Positions 11,216-23,745 of a DNA stretch of 64,000 nt are shown here, in pieces; within the stretch, counting starts at the first letter, position 1, and each line of letters starts with the position of its first letter. The stretch lies in assembly GCA_026874595.1 (NCBI GenBank), contig CM049307.1:47093678-47157677 (forward strand), read 5' to 3'. Source of the DNA: Sipunculus nudus (taxonomy: Eukaryota > Annelida > Sipuncula > Golfingiida > Sipunculidae). The translations under genes and the position numbers were made by a program. Under the pieces are notes generated by a model. The model saw nothing but the letters and a program-made list of their open reading frames with translations, was not told the origin of the DNA and searched no databases.

Positions 11216-14040
11216 ACTTTTCCCCACATTCATGATAATTAACCATCTTAACCCAATTTTCGCAACCGTTTCTTCCCCTGTTCAGTTAGCACTTTTTTTC
11301 AGCGTACATGACCCAATTCAGCCGTAATCCTTTCCTGAATAACTAGGCGGAGTACTTACTCATGGTAATTTATTTTCGCCCTAATCACACAAACCTACCG
11401 AAAAAGGAAATCAATTTAATTTTTACGTATACTTCACCTTTTCTATGTAATAAAATATCCTATGAAGATACCGATTTTGCGTTGTTTTGCCGAAACTTCT
11501 TATACATACGCAAAGTCCGTACCTATATCACCGCCAACGAGTCCACACGACAGTTATCTGTGATTAACTGAGAAACATTAAAATATTCCTGAGAAAAAGG
11601 CAGGGAATAGCTAGGGTTATTCAAGTGCATATCCTTACAAATATCAGATTTGGCCAAATCTAACCAAAGGTCATTCTACATAACTGGTGATAAACAGAGA
11701 GAAGAAGGAATCAATAAAGAGCCCGTAAAGTAACTAAATGGAGAAGTGAGCTCCTCGGCGCAGCGGAAAAATCCCTCATCTTAAGCGTTTCCGTTCCGCT
11801 CTAAGCAGTATCAAATTACCCTTAATGCTTATTAACAGGGGAAATGGCGAAGCTTTTCTTTCCTTTTCCTTTAAGATAAACATTTGTATCCGTTGCTACG
11901 CCTGTTAAAGTGGTCCCTTTGAGGACACTCTTTAGATGTGCCTGAACAGTTCTCAAGGGAGACCCCATTTTTGAAGAAGTGCTTCTGTGTCAGTGTGTAA
12001 AATTTGGGAAACGGATGGGCCCTAAATAATTTGATTGATGGCTCTGGGTTTTCTTCTCGACTGTCTTTAATCCTGCTAGATCTTCACCATGTTTTCTTTA
12101 AATTCACATAGATTTCGACAGCATGTTTGTTTTCACGCTTTACGGCCCGACCAGACATTGAGATCTTGTACTAAGGGCCTGAGATGTTGAGAACACCGTT
12201 ACGCCAAGGGATGTCGTATTTTTGTATTGCGACTGGATAAATGAAAAACGCATATTTATCTACTTATTCACCGCCCATTAATCAAGATAATCTCCCAGAT
12301 GATCAAGGTTAGGCTATTCGTTCAGATCTTAATGTAACAGCCATTTATCGATGACAGCTGTCATTGTCATGAAAGTGTGGAATTTAAATTATAGATTGCC
12401 AGGTGGAATATAAAAACCGAAAGGGCTTTCAATAAGTAAGCGTCTGTGATACAATCTCTTTCGGACGCTAGGTTGCGAGTGTCCGAGCGTCCAATAGAAT
12501 ACTTGGCTGTATGACAGAGAATATCAAAGCAGACTTTGTAATAGTCACTGACATTGCCGACCACCTCAAACAAATGAAAAAACTGCATATCACTATCATG
12601 AAATAATCATATATTTCCATTATATATACCCATATAATGAAACGATAATGACGAAAAAATACTTTTAAAAAATTACAAAATCATTCATAATGCGACAATT
12701 TTTACAAAATCTCCTCCCTTTGTGGCGAGCCAAAATGCCATTGGTCTTTCGAAAATTTTAGCCAGAGCGTCTCGACCTCTCCATTTTTTCCCTATTGAAA
12801 GCCCTATGTAACCTATAAAATGTTTGGAAAAAGCAATATAACAGATGGCACATAAGCGAACAACTAACAAAGCCCAAGGACTTTGCGTTTCTCAGTTATC
12901 ACTACAGGGGGCGCTTGTTCCTTGTTCAGTCAAACAAAACAGATATTTGGGGACGTGATTTGCATGGCAAACGTCGGATTTACCACAAAGAGTACTAAAT
13001 TTCAGTGGGTTATAAATAAAACAATGCAAACCATGTGCACTCTTGACACACTTAGGTGAAATCACATGTGTGTGAAAGATGACACATGACACGGAAACAC
13101 ATAGAACCAGACGTTCGTAGGCTACGCAGTCACCAAGCCGGATCACTTGGAGGCTGGCGCCCCTCCAACCCAACCCCCCCCCCCCCCCAACCTCCTACAA
13201 CTGTGCAAAAATGGAGATTCGGCCAGGGAGTGTACGGCGTTAGGAATTATGAAAAGATCAAAAATAAATATTGGGTACAAATCTGTGAACTAGGACTAAT
13301 ATTGTGCCAAGATTTTAACTTTTGAAAATCAGCCATATTGGAGATTAGGACAAACATAAAATGGTAGGGAAAAAAATCGGCGGTATATTGCATTCGGGGG
13401 GGGGGGGGGGGCATGAGGTATTAAACCCACAATTTTGTTTTACCCAAAAATGGATATATAAATAAACACGTGATCAACTGTAAGCCTCTCCTTCCTACGG
13501 GGAGGATAAATTAAGACATGAAGTGACATCTGTAACCTATAAATAACCGCACCATCGTCCGCTCGATATCAGTTGGAGTGACGATTCACAGACAGTACCA
13601 AAACGAACAATACCCTATGGTTTTTCCGAACTCTAAGCTACAAATAACCTTCCAACAACATAACAGATCTGCCTAGAGTAACATTCTGGTACAGATTTAA
13701 GATGTATAGTGACAGCATTTTAATAAAAATTATAAACCAGGCAATCATTATTATTTAGTATATGTTATATATTCAATTTACCACTCTTGGACATGAGCTC
13801 ATTGCTGCTCATTTTCTGCTATTTATTTTAATTGTATATGTCTGTTCCGTCTAAAATATACTTTAAAACCGGAATACATGCTCCCGAAAAATACATTATA
13901 TGAGAAGATGTGCGAGATGTGACACAAAAAAAGGTCCCCAGCTCCGGAAAAGGGGGTCCCGGCCGCAAAAATTGCCGCAATAAAAGAGTCCGGCGAAGGA
14001 AAAAGGGGGATCAAGGGGATAGGAGGTCCTGTGTGCAATC
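11216..14040. other. Repeat-poor intergenic stretch, no gene recognised
   Basis: No splice-flanked coding exon was recognised on either strand. Poly-C (13174-13188) and poly-G (13396-13411) runs are present. The sequence is less repetitive than the rest of the window, so conserved non-coding elements are possible, but a cross-species alignment would be needed to show them. Confidence 0.4.
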
Positions 14041-14618
14041 ATTTGTCCCCTGATTTTGACTTCAGATCCAGGTAGAATACCCTTAAGGGAGTAACAAAAT
14101 TGGGAAGACATTCTGGATCCCGGACAGAAAGGGTGAAATCCAAGATGGCTTCCGAGATGGCCACCGAACCATTGCATTATCTATAACTCGAAAAGGAATT
14201 GAGGTGGGGGAATGATTTTGGTGTCTTTCAGGGTCAAGGAACCTATTGAAACCATTTCCAAGACAATTATGGATTTAGTTAAGATAATATTAAATATGGC
14301 TGCCAATATGACCGCCGTGCCATTGAATCACTTATGGCAAAACAAGAAATAGACATGTTGGGTTTATTTTGAAATCGTCACCTAAGTTTTAAGGGTCAAG
14401 GTGTCTACTGAATTTATTCCGAGACTATACTTTTATTGGTTATATTTAATATGGCTGCCAATATAACAGTTATATAATATTATATCGCATAATATTGGTC
14501 ACTATGGTCACTATAATATTGGTCCCGGGGTGTTGCGTTAGGGGATTTTTTATTGATTTTGGTGTCTTTGTCTGTTTTCAGGGTCAAGGGATCTATTGAA
14601 ACCATTTCCAAGACAGCC
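14041..14618 (+). repeat. Degenerate repeat with AATATGGCTGCCAATAT units
   Basis: A block containing GGTCAAGGAACCTATTGAAA and CCATTTCCAAGACA at about 14231-14266 recurs at about 14581-14615. AATATGGCTGCCAATAT occurs twice, near 14292 and 14448. This looks like a decayed tandem or nested repeat. No protein frame or element ends were recognised. Confidence 0.65.
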
Positions 14619-14738
14619 CTGTAAATATAAATGTATACTAATCTGTTAAAACGAAATTATAAACACTTGAGTCGTCCCGATATATGTGATTTAATGTTAA
14701 AACACGTGACAACAGGGCACGCAACAACCAGCCCTCAA

Positions 14739-14784
<46 letters not shown>

Positions 14785-17700
14785 CATTAGTTCCACCAAT
14801 ATTCGTCTTTTAGCCGTATATCTGTATAGTTTTGGAGGCAGAAGGGAAGACAATATAAAATTAATAACTTCAAGAATATATAATTTTTCGGATTTTTAAG
14901 CAGGCGAGACATCGTATCAATATTATCTATATTAAAACCTGTGAGACAAATGTTAGGTCTGAGATATCTCCTTTGCCCAAGGACCCATTAAAGCAGAATT
15001 TAACATTAAAGATGTGTTGTACCCTGTTTATAGCCCCGTCCTGTTAAGTCAACAACCCCTTACACTATCAGAGAGTTCGAAGAAACAACGTAATGTCTCT
15101 TTCCATTAAGCTAATAGCCTTCTTTGATGGGCTGAGGTGTTTCTTTATGTACGTCTTAATTTGCCGACAGTAAGAAAAGCTGTATTTTCACCAGTAAGAA
15201 GGCGCCAATGGGGCACGAAATGCGGTTAACCAGCAGTGATTTAGGTTATTTAAAACCTTCAAAGAAATAAATATTTCCCCAGACGACTCTGCATGGGATT
15301 TAAGTGCCGTTTATACCAGTGAAGTGGTCATTTAGTAACACATTTCCGAGTTTATGACTTGGTTCTTTACCTTATTTTACAGTGGTCGCTATTCCATGTG
15401 ACTTTCATTTTTCTCTGAGATTTGCGACATCCGTAAGGTGCATGACACGTTTACTCTCGTCTAAAGAAGTATATACGTTTTCTCCAAGGATGGCAGCAAC
15501 TCATTTAGTGTTGTTGTCACAAGGCTTCCATTTCTTTGTTAAGTAGGTCATAACAGGAAGCAACTGGTGTTAAAGTTAATTTTATTATCGAAAAGATTGC
15601 ACATTGAGTTTGATTTTAATCCATATTTCCCCTTATTCACAATAAAACCTTAATAAATGCACAGTGCGTAGGTGTTACAAGACAGTTTTCAAGTGATAAC
15701 ATGTAACATGCCTCACTTTTCACGTTGATTGCGTATTTTACAATCGTGGTAATTATTATTTACGGTATTTATCCAGAAACGATTGCTTGTCAGTGCTATC
15801 GAGTCCTCCTTCACAGAAACAATGTATTTCAAATTAAAAAAAAAAACTCCAGTAATGACGTTTAGTTTCAGGCTTATATCCTCATAAATATATAAAGATT
15901 TACTCCGAAAAACAGAATGTATTTTTTTATCCCAAAAAAAATGTTGGTTTGGAAAAATAAGGTTACTGTAATTAGATGCCACTTTCGAACATGAAAAGGT
16001 GCAAATATTTTTATATCCTAAATTTAAAAAAAGAGAACAATTCTTCTCCGGTCAGTCATTGATTCCCGATGACTGAGATAGAAAAGGAGAGTTTTCAGTG
16101 GACAATATTGAAAAGAAAGTTCCGTTAATGCAGTAAAAGGAGCAGGATTTTTAAATACACAGAAACATGGTTTGGCTTATATGGAAGTGAGAGCCCCGGA
16201 TAAAGACTTTGATTACTTCCGGTTGGAGAGTAAACAATAGCACGTGGGCGCTTTTATCATGGTGTTTGATATGATGATATGGGAGAGTTTTAATTATGGT
16301 TCTTGTTTACAAAACACACTTTATTCTGTGAACTATGGTTCATGTAAACATGCATATATACACAGATAACACGATGGTTCGTGCTCAGACTTAATCTATA
16401 AGCCTTACAATACATCATTGGGATGGGACATGTCTTGAATTTGTTACGCCCTTGGAGGGGAGGTAAGTGTCTGTCATCACCTTTCGTTGATGATCATCTA
16501 ATGTCAAGGCCTTTGTGATGTCATTAGTCTGAGGTCCAGCGAAAGTGTCAGGGTAGAGCTTAGTTGAAATAAATCATGGCAGTCCCACAGGGGATTCATT
16601 TTATATAACATATAACGCAATGTATGTTAAACCATACCATCAACGGAGTTTCATGAATCACCAAGTCTGTGTGAAGCGAGGGAGGCTGATCCTGCTGTGT
16701 GCCTGAAGCGTTTACGGCTACTTACAAGTCTTAAGATAATCCTAAATAAACGTCTCCTTCAAAAGCACAATGCCAAAAGGTTATGGTAACAAGGTAGGGA
16801 AGCCATTAGCTCAAACACCTTTTTCGTCACTTACCGACAGCTGCGACAATGTGAATCTGAATGACATGACATTAGAAGAATTTAAATTATGGACTGGTCC
16901 AGCCCTGAAAGCCTTTCTTTCCCTCAGATAAAAAAAAAATCAACCGAAGACACAAACGATGAATGAACTTAAAGCCAGGAACGGTTATTATTTTTTTTAA
17001 CAATTAAAATAATAATGAATTGTAGATAAATTTACATTGCTGTCCACTTATTTTTAATGTCTGATCAGGATATTTTCTGTAATAGTGCAGAGGTTAACGG
17101 CAAAATACAGAAGAATTGTTCAGAGTGTGATAATAGTGCCAAATTGGTGGAGATGGAGTTTGGATAATACATCTTCATTTTTTGTTAATTCCACCAAATC
17201 TTCTTAGTGTAAAGGGGGCGGATCCTATGTTAAAGTTAGGGTACTCAATTTTATATGAAAAATACACGGAAGATCATCATAGTTACATTACATCTTATAC
17301 ATTCCTATATATTCTTATATATAGGGTACAATTTTGGAATATTGGGTTCTATTTAATCAACAACATATGAAAATTGAAAAAATACCTTTGTGGTCTCATA
17401 AATGTAAACATTTGTAGTTAAAAGGTTACTTTTGCCATTCAGTGACATGTAGTTAACTGAAGTTAATTTTGTGTTGAATATGACATAAATCTTCTGTTAT
17501 AAAGTTAGGTAAAATTACTATCCTAAATCCACATCTCGTGGATGACTCCTTTGAGGAATGTAGGAGAGGGTGGGGGACGGAAATGGGGTTGGGGGGTACT
17601 TCTTAAGCAGTATGGGTACACTGTATAAACATTACATATTTTAGCATACAATATGTATGTTGCTTCATGCTCAAAAATTATGTACAGTTTATTGTTCTTA

Positions 17701-18262
17701 GTGCAAAATAAATGTTTGTATAAAGGTAGCAGGACTGGTAAAATTCCTAAAAGTTGATGCTTTTGCAATAAAATATATACTTAAGTTCTTAGCGTCTGCC
17801 GGTTCGTTGGCTGCATGGCAGTGCTCATTTGTTCACTGGGGCCGGGAGTTATCAGTTTGTATGATTAAGACATCATTGTTAAATCAGTTCCCCTCTATTC
17901 ATTACTTAAGTATATCATGTCACCTCCAAAAGACGATCCTATATAATAGTATCTACAGGAAACATGCAGGAAATTCAGATCGGTGTCAAGCAGGTAAAAA
18001 TGCTTTGGAGTTAAAGACCATTAGAGAGGAGGTGCAACTGGCCATTCTTGGGTAGATACGAAGCTTGCAGAATTACCTGCAATAGATGAGATAGGTTTTG
18101 TAAGCCATCATATTATTTGAAGGCAAAGAAACGCGAATTTAATTTAATCAATCAAATAATATAGAAAAGTACTGAATCAGATATATAAGAATATTAATTC
18201 ACTCACCGGCACGAAGATAAATGAAGGATATAAAGCTAGACTAGTAGACTTACAGGCAGACA

Positions 18263-18296
<34 letters not shown>

Positions 18297-18478
18297 CACA
18301 CCCAGGCGGACAGGAAATACAGAGTTCCGAAACATTTTGACTGAATAATTAACTTGCTCCTTTGTAGGCTGATTGACAAACATAAATATGTTTAATTATA
18401 TCCATGTATTAATTAATGCTGTCACCATACCCTTTATTTAGTTAATTATTCAATTAATGGTTAGCCTACGTTTGTTAG
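14619..18478. other. No gene recognised
   Basis: Contains an (AT)n tract at 14743-14783 and a (CA)n tract at about 18263-18290. The remainder is unique-looking. No exon with convincing splice sites was found. ETS-like ACTTCCGG occurs near 16215. Confidence 0.4.
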
Positions 18479-19030
18479 CGAACCAGTGAGCTTATGCGAT
18501 GGTGTGGCGTCGTACATCGTCCGTCGTCTGTACGTTTACCCATATTATCTAGAAAACGGCATGAGCTAGCATCACCAAATTTTATGCAAACAATTAGTCA
18601 TCTAAATATCTATCGGATTTTGCTTATTTTTTTTTGCTTAATGCATTTTCTTTTACAGATTTTATAGGGAAAAAGGTAAAAGAAACTTGAAAAAAATCTT
18701 CTTCTCCGAAGCTGTTCAGCCAAACTGTCCACTTTATTTCACAGAAATGATTCCTGGAACAATCTCTCTGAAGTTTGTTCGAATGGTTCAAGTTTTGTGA
18801 TTTTTTGCCGAGTTACAGGAAGTTGAACTTAGGCATCTGTTGAAAAAAAAACTAAAATTACAACGGCTGGAGCTATCATCATAAAATCTTATGCCAATGT
18901 TGGTCACATGAGCCATATCTGAAGTTAAGGTATTGGTGGCGCCACCTGCATTGTCCTTTTTTGTACGGGGATCATCGACATGTCTAATGTTTGAAATTGT
19001 GGTTCTGTGGTACCACCTTCATCGACCTGT
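18479..19030 (-). repeat. Dispersed repeat with CGTCCGTCGT start and GGTGGCGCCACC
   Basis: It begins near 18485 with GTGAGCTTATGCGATGG and CGTCCGTCGTCTGTACG, which read in reverse resembles the ACGGACGACGGAC tail that precedes the 3' hairpin of families A and B, so this copy is probably inverted. The palindrome GGTGGCGCCACC is at 18935-18946. No coding capacity was seen. Confidence 0.5.
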
Positions 19031-19489
19031 TTATTTTATGGCAAAAAAACCTTGTAAACCTTAAAAACCTTGTAATTTAAACCTCTTTCAGCTTAAAAGT
19101 TTTCATGATAAAATTGAAGCTGAATGGTTTATTTTCACAAGAATTTTTATAAGTTTTCTCAATTTTATAAGAAAAGATTGGGTTCATAGATTTTTGGTAG
19201 AGTCATAGTAAGGTGAAGTTATTCTTGTAGCCATTAGTAAGTCTTTATCAAATTTAGGGCTGCAATAGTCTTCTTATACAACAATCATGTTTCAATTATA
19301 ACTTGTGTAACATTGCACAAAACTGATTCTTAGGTGGCCTTTGTTTAAATTTACATGAATGATTTTTCGAAGAATAATTGGACATTTAACAATTTTATTA
19401 TTCTAAACATTTTGATAAAAAGTCTGTTATGTCAGCTTGAAAAAAAGCATTTTCGCCAAAGTCTTTCAGTATGTGTAAACATTTATACT

Positions 19490-19740
19490 AACAGGCCAAG
19501 ATTGTGTTTGTTTCTATAAATAGCTTGGCAGACTGCCAACTGTTTCAGATTTGGCAATAGGCCAAAGGTTTGTCTGGGTCTATTTATGGCTTTGGCAGAC
19601 TGCCAACTGTATCAGATTACACAACAGGTCAAGAGTTCACTCAGTGCAGCCTGATATAGGGCAAGGGTTCACTCAGTGCAGCCAGTTACAGGTCAAGAGT
19701 TCAAAGAGTGCACACTGAGTTTTCCAGGGGTCATAAGGTC
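19490..19740. repeat. Short tandem repeats next to the 39-bp minisatellite
   Basis: TTGGCAGACTGCCAACTGT occurs twice, near 19524 and 19594, and is itself a 15-bp near-palindrome. It is followed by three approximately 31-bp units containing GTTCACTCAGTGCAGCC. Confidence 0.75.
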
Positions 19741-20036
19741 AATTCAGCTCCTTTTCCTCAAGTCTGCATGTTTACACCTCATTGGTGCCATGCCCCTTAA
19801 GTCTGCATGTTTACATTTCATGGGTGTCATTCCCCTCAAGTCTGCATGTTTACACCTCAAGGGTGCCATGCTCCTCAAGGCTGCATGTTTACACCTCATG
19901 GGTGCCATGCCCCTCAAGTCTGCATGTTTACACCTCATGGTTGCCATGCCCCTCAAGCCAGTATGTTTACACCTCATGGGTGCAATGCCCCTCAAGGGTG
20001 CCGTGACCCTCAAGGCTGCATGTTCATCCATCTTGG
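19741..20036. repeat. 39-bp minisatellite, about 7 copies
   Basis: The unit contains CTCAAGTCTGCATGTTTACA followed by CCTCATGGGTGCCATGCCC. Since 39 is a multiple of three, several frames on both strands stay open (for example a KSACLHLMGAMPL repeat). I treat these as by-products of the repeat, because no start context, domain or neighbouring exon supports translation. An inverted piece of the unit is at 20306-20336. Confidence 0.9.
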
Positions 20037-20305
20037 AAAGTTTTCTCATAAACGAGACAGGTGGCGCCACTTACATTTCCTTTTCTTAGAATAAATCAAT
20101 GCCCTTTTCTCGGGAGTGATTGGCCAGAAATTGTGCATATCATTAGATCTTGGACTCCTCCATCTTGTACCCAAGACTTATGGCGTTATCTGATGGATAA
20201 ACACCCCAAATTACAAGACCAATACCTTGACCTACTGATATAAGCAATCATCACCCAAAGCACATGTGCAGATGGACGCCATGGGAAAACGATTGCAGAT
20301 AACGC

Positions 20306-20336
20306 ATGGCACCCATGAGGTGTAAACCTGACAAAG
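20306..20336 (-). repeat. Inverted fragment of the 39-bp minisatellite unit
   Basis: GGCACCCATGAGGTGTAAAC is the reverse complement of the unit core 270 bp away. It shows that the unit belonged to a longer repeat present in both orientations. Confidence 0.7.
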
Positions 20337-20412
20337 GGCGGCAGGTGTTTTCGTTGAATAAATTAATACCCTTTCTCAGAGTTTTAGTTGACTATATTCA
20401 GCAGTGGTGTGA

Positions 20413-20505
20413 CATACCACTCAATCCATCCGTCACTTCACCCATACCGCTCTGACTTTAGCGGAGACACGTTGTCGAAGTTGTCAGCTACCGGTTTTCT
20501 AGTTG
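20413..20505 (+). repeat. Dispersed repeat (CACTCAATCCAT family), copy 1
   Basis: It begins CACTCAATCCATCCGTCACT and includes a CTCTGACTTTAGCGGA segment and TTTTCTAGTTG. It matches, in reverse orientation, 26800-26885. Neither copy has coding features. It could be a SINE piece or the tail of a larger repeat. Confidence 0.6.
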
Positions 20506-21442
20506 TTTCATTCATCTGTGCACATAGCCTATCAGTGGTTTCAAGGATCTGCCTGAAATTTTTCATGTCCATACATCTTTGATGGCTTTCTCTTACACAA
20601 GACTGGTGGTGCCCCTTACAATCATTTTTTTGTGCTGTGTGCATCCATGACATATTTCAGCAGGGACGTTTGTGTAATTGGTGCATGCACTCGGGTTCAG
20701 AATGTTTAGTGCTTGAATTGTACATATAACATGTTACACATGTACTTGAAAAGTAATGGTCCAGCATGGACATTATACCTGATGTATATCCCATTGCACA
20801 GATTCGCATTAGGCCCGTAGGCCTTGTTATAATTTACATAAAACGTGTGTGATATAAACATGTTAACAAAATTAAAAATGCGTGCTTAATCGCGTTAATT
20901 TTGCACAATACTTGATAATTAAATACGTCTTGCTTCATTAATTAATGCAGATTGGTTGTTAAACTGAATTAACTTCACTTGAAAGTAAAGTTTGAGCATC
21001 AGCAGAGTTCTGTATTCCATATGCTGAAAAATAAAGACCCCTTGATCGAACACTTTAAGATTAGACATTTTAATCAATTATTTAATTTAGTCATACATCC
21101 CCGTAGTAATTGCAAGATCCCCCTGAAATACCATGATTATTTCGTGGAACTATTTCTTAAACGAAAGCTAGTGTACAATACTAGAACTGTACCAAATTTA
21201 GTACTTTTATCACAATTGGAACATTTTTTTTCCATCAGCTGCTGCACTATAATGATCTAGAAAGCTCAAGTTATGCGATTTACACCAAAAACTATAGTTT
21301 TTATTAATCTAATACAAACACATGTATTATATTTTATCATTTAACTAAATGTGAATCTTAAAGCAGTTTTTATCATATTTATATACTTTCACTTTAGTGA
21401 CACGTCCTGAAAACTACAATGAAGTGTGTATATAATTATATG
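20506..21442. other. No gene recognised
   Basis: An open stretch on the plus strand at 20979-21260 (93 codons) has an AT-rich composition, no recognised domain and no splice context. I do not call it a gene. The rest is AT-rich with nothing identifiable. Confidence 0.4.
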
Positions 21443-21445
21443 TAA

Positions 21446-21779
21446 GGCCAAAAAAATTAAAGGTATGGTTCTCAGGCACCGCCCGCATCAGTTTTAAACC
21501 CCCGCATCAAAAATTTTTATTTTGATTTTCAATAAAAACTTTCCAATTTTCAGCTGCTGCCGCTCTGACATTTCTTTCAAGAAGATAAAACCATACAATT
21601 TCCTTTGTTTTGAAGTGCTTTTACTTATTTAGCAAAATAAGACTGTTATTTTCATGCTTTTCCCTTATCATTTGACATTTTATCGAAACATACCAAAAAA
21701 TTTAAAATATAAAAAGCGCCCGCCCGCATTGATTTCTAAAAAAAGTGCCTGAGAACCACACTTTTTTTTTATTTTGGCC
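21446..21779 (+). mobile_element. Harbinger-like MITE, copy 1
   Basis: This 334-bp element has terminal inverted repeats starting GGCCAAAA and containing GGTTCTCAGGCA, about 34 bp long. It is flanked on both sides by TAA (21443-21445 and 21780-21782). A 3-bp TAA/TTA target duplication is typical of PIF/Harbinger elements. GC-rich CCGCCCGCAT blocks lie just inside both ends. There is no coding capacity. Two related copies are at 22836 and 41924. Confidence 0.85.
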
Positions 21780-22387
21780 TAATCATGCATATTTATTTAA
21801 TGCACATACTATTTCATGGCCATTGCACATAAATTGGTTAGTTATAGTTATAATGACAGTAAAAGTAAGCCTGGTGAGAAAATCTACTCCAGTTACTGCA
21901 CATGTACTGATGGTTAATTATTGCAATTTTGATATATCTCTCAGTTCTCTTTCAAAAATTCTCTATTTTGGTTTATAATGCATGACAGATAATGCTTGAA
22001 AAGAATATATATTGGATATCTGCTCACATAATTAGATAATAAGTAACCAACATTCTTTAAAATCAAAATGTTTCCGACCACTTCGGTTGAAGGGTTGCTG
22101 TTCCAGGTTGAGTATGCTGTGCGCACAGGCCTCACTAAACCATCATGTACTTCAGCACCATGTGCCTGGAATGCACCAATAGGCACTGGGCCTACAGCTC
22201 CAATCAAACTGTGTGAACAACTTTGAAAAAAAGATCACTACTTTAATGAAGGTATATATAAATAATTAAAGATAAAATATTTAGAAAGGATTCGAAAAAA
22301 ATGAAAATAAGTACATGCAGATAACTATATACATCATTTATCCATTAGGAATAATATCTATCCATATGTAAAGAATGAAAAACAAAA

Positions 22388-23745
22388 TCACATTATATTT
22401 TCAGTTTTTTCAGGGCATCGCAAATCAGTACAGCATTTAGCAACAAAATTCAGCCCTCTATCCAACAAGCAGGAAACCTTTGTATCACAAAATGAGATGG
22501 TAAAACGTGACCTAGGAGCCTTACTCCGGAAGATGGCACCTGATTCTTGCTTCACCCAGTCACATGACAGCAAGCCCTTCGAAGATGAAATGAAGTCCCA
22601 GTGTCCACCATCTCCGAGAGAAGTTGCTCAGAGCCTTGGGCAACTCTGTGACAGTTGAAGATTTAACTAAAGCCATGAAACTCTCAGATCAGCAAATAGA
22701 AGACCTGGCCTAAACATCTGTTGAGCAGCCTGAATCTGAAATGTGGCTGAAACATAAATGTGGAAGAATAACAGCAAGCAACTTCCATCGGGTATATACG
22801 AATGTGAATTATCTTAATAAAACACCCACAGCTAAGGCCAAAAAAATAAAAGGTTTAGTTCTCAGGCACCGCCCGCATCAATTTTAAACCCCCGCATCAA
22901 AAGTTTTTATTTTGATTTTCAATAGAAACTTACCAATTTTCAGCTGCAACCACTCGGACATTTCTTTCAAGAAGATAAAATCATACAATTTCCTTTGTAA
23001 TGTAGTGCTTTTACTTGTTTAGCAAAATAAATATGTTATTATCATGCTTTTCCCTTATCATTTGACATTTTTATCGAAACATACCAAAAAAATTAATATA
23101 AAAAACCCGCCCGCCCGCATTGATTTATGAAAAAAAGTGCCTGAGAACCATACCTTTTTTTATTTTTGCCTAATGTGAAACCATTGATAAGATCTTTGAT
23201 GGGATATGAGCCACCAGTTGTAACTTTGGCAATTAAACACGGAAAGGCCATAGAACCCCACGCTGAAAAAAAAATGTACATGAGAAGTGGAGGCCCGAAG
23301 CATTAACAATTTAAAACACTGACAACTGGATTGATGGTTGACAAAACTCACCCCTTCTTAGGGGCATCACCAGACTTATGAGTCTCCTGTACATGCTAAA
23401 ATGAAAGATGCCAGGAGATGGCATTTGTGAAATCAAATGTCCAGAATCAGTAAAAGATCCTGACTCTACCATCTGGTCCCATCTTGTTAAAGAAAATGAT
23501 GAAACAGTATACTGTCTAGAACCTTTCCTTATTACACACAAATTCAAGGCCAGATGGCAATCCTCAACCGAAATTATAGAGATTTTTCAGATACACATCT
23601 CATGGGCATTATCTCGAACGAATCAGCTTTGATTCTGAATTTTGGGGGAAAAAATCCAACAAACCTTGTTGATTTCTGGACAAAATTCCTTGCCCCTGAA
23701 TTAATATATGGCACATATATGACAATTGAGATAATTACAAGTGGC
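22388..23745 (+). pseudogene. Decayed YqaJ-type (lambda-exonuclease-like) recombinase pseudogene
   Basis: Pieces of a YqaJ-like nuclease domain are readable in order: a linker region, then LWxx-type SEMWLKHKCGRITASNFHRV, then IKHGKAIEPHAEK, the core HPFLGASPD, and GICEIKCPESVKDP. These are the conserved blocks of the PD-(D/E)XK fold in this family (D in ASPD, ExK in EIK). In-frame stops occur near 22709, 23306 and 23378, frameshifts occur at about 22640 and 23400, and a MITE (22836-23170) splits the GRITASN and KHGKAIE blocks. Such genes occur in animals mostly within mobile elements. Function is lost here. Confidence 0.75.
22836..23170 (+). mobile_element. Harbinger-like MITE, copy 2, inside the YqaJ pseudogene
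   Basis: This 335-bp copy is co-linear with copy 1 (21446-21779) and has the same ends. It is flanked by TAA on both sides (22833-22835 and 23171-23173). It interrupts the nuclease-like reading frame, so it inserted after the gene-bearing element arrived, though possibly after that gene had already decayed. Confidence 0.85.

Noticed and set aside
14631-14853. Frames with poly-Ile-Tyr runs
   Set aside because: Translation of an (AT)n microsatellite.
19676-20094. Long overlapping open frames on both strands (up to 137 codons)
   Set aside because: All arise from a 39-bp minisatellite whose length is divisible by three; no domain or splice context.
20979-21260. 93-codon plus-strand frame
   Set aside because: No recognised domain, no supporting start or splice context, and AT-driven composition.
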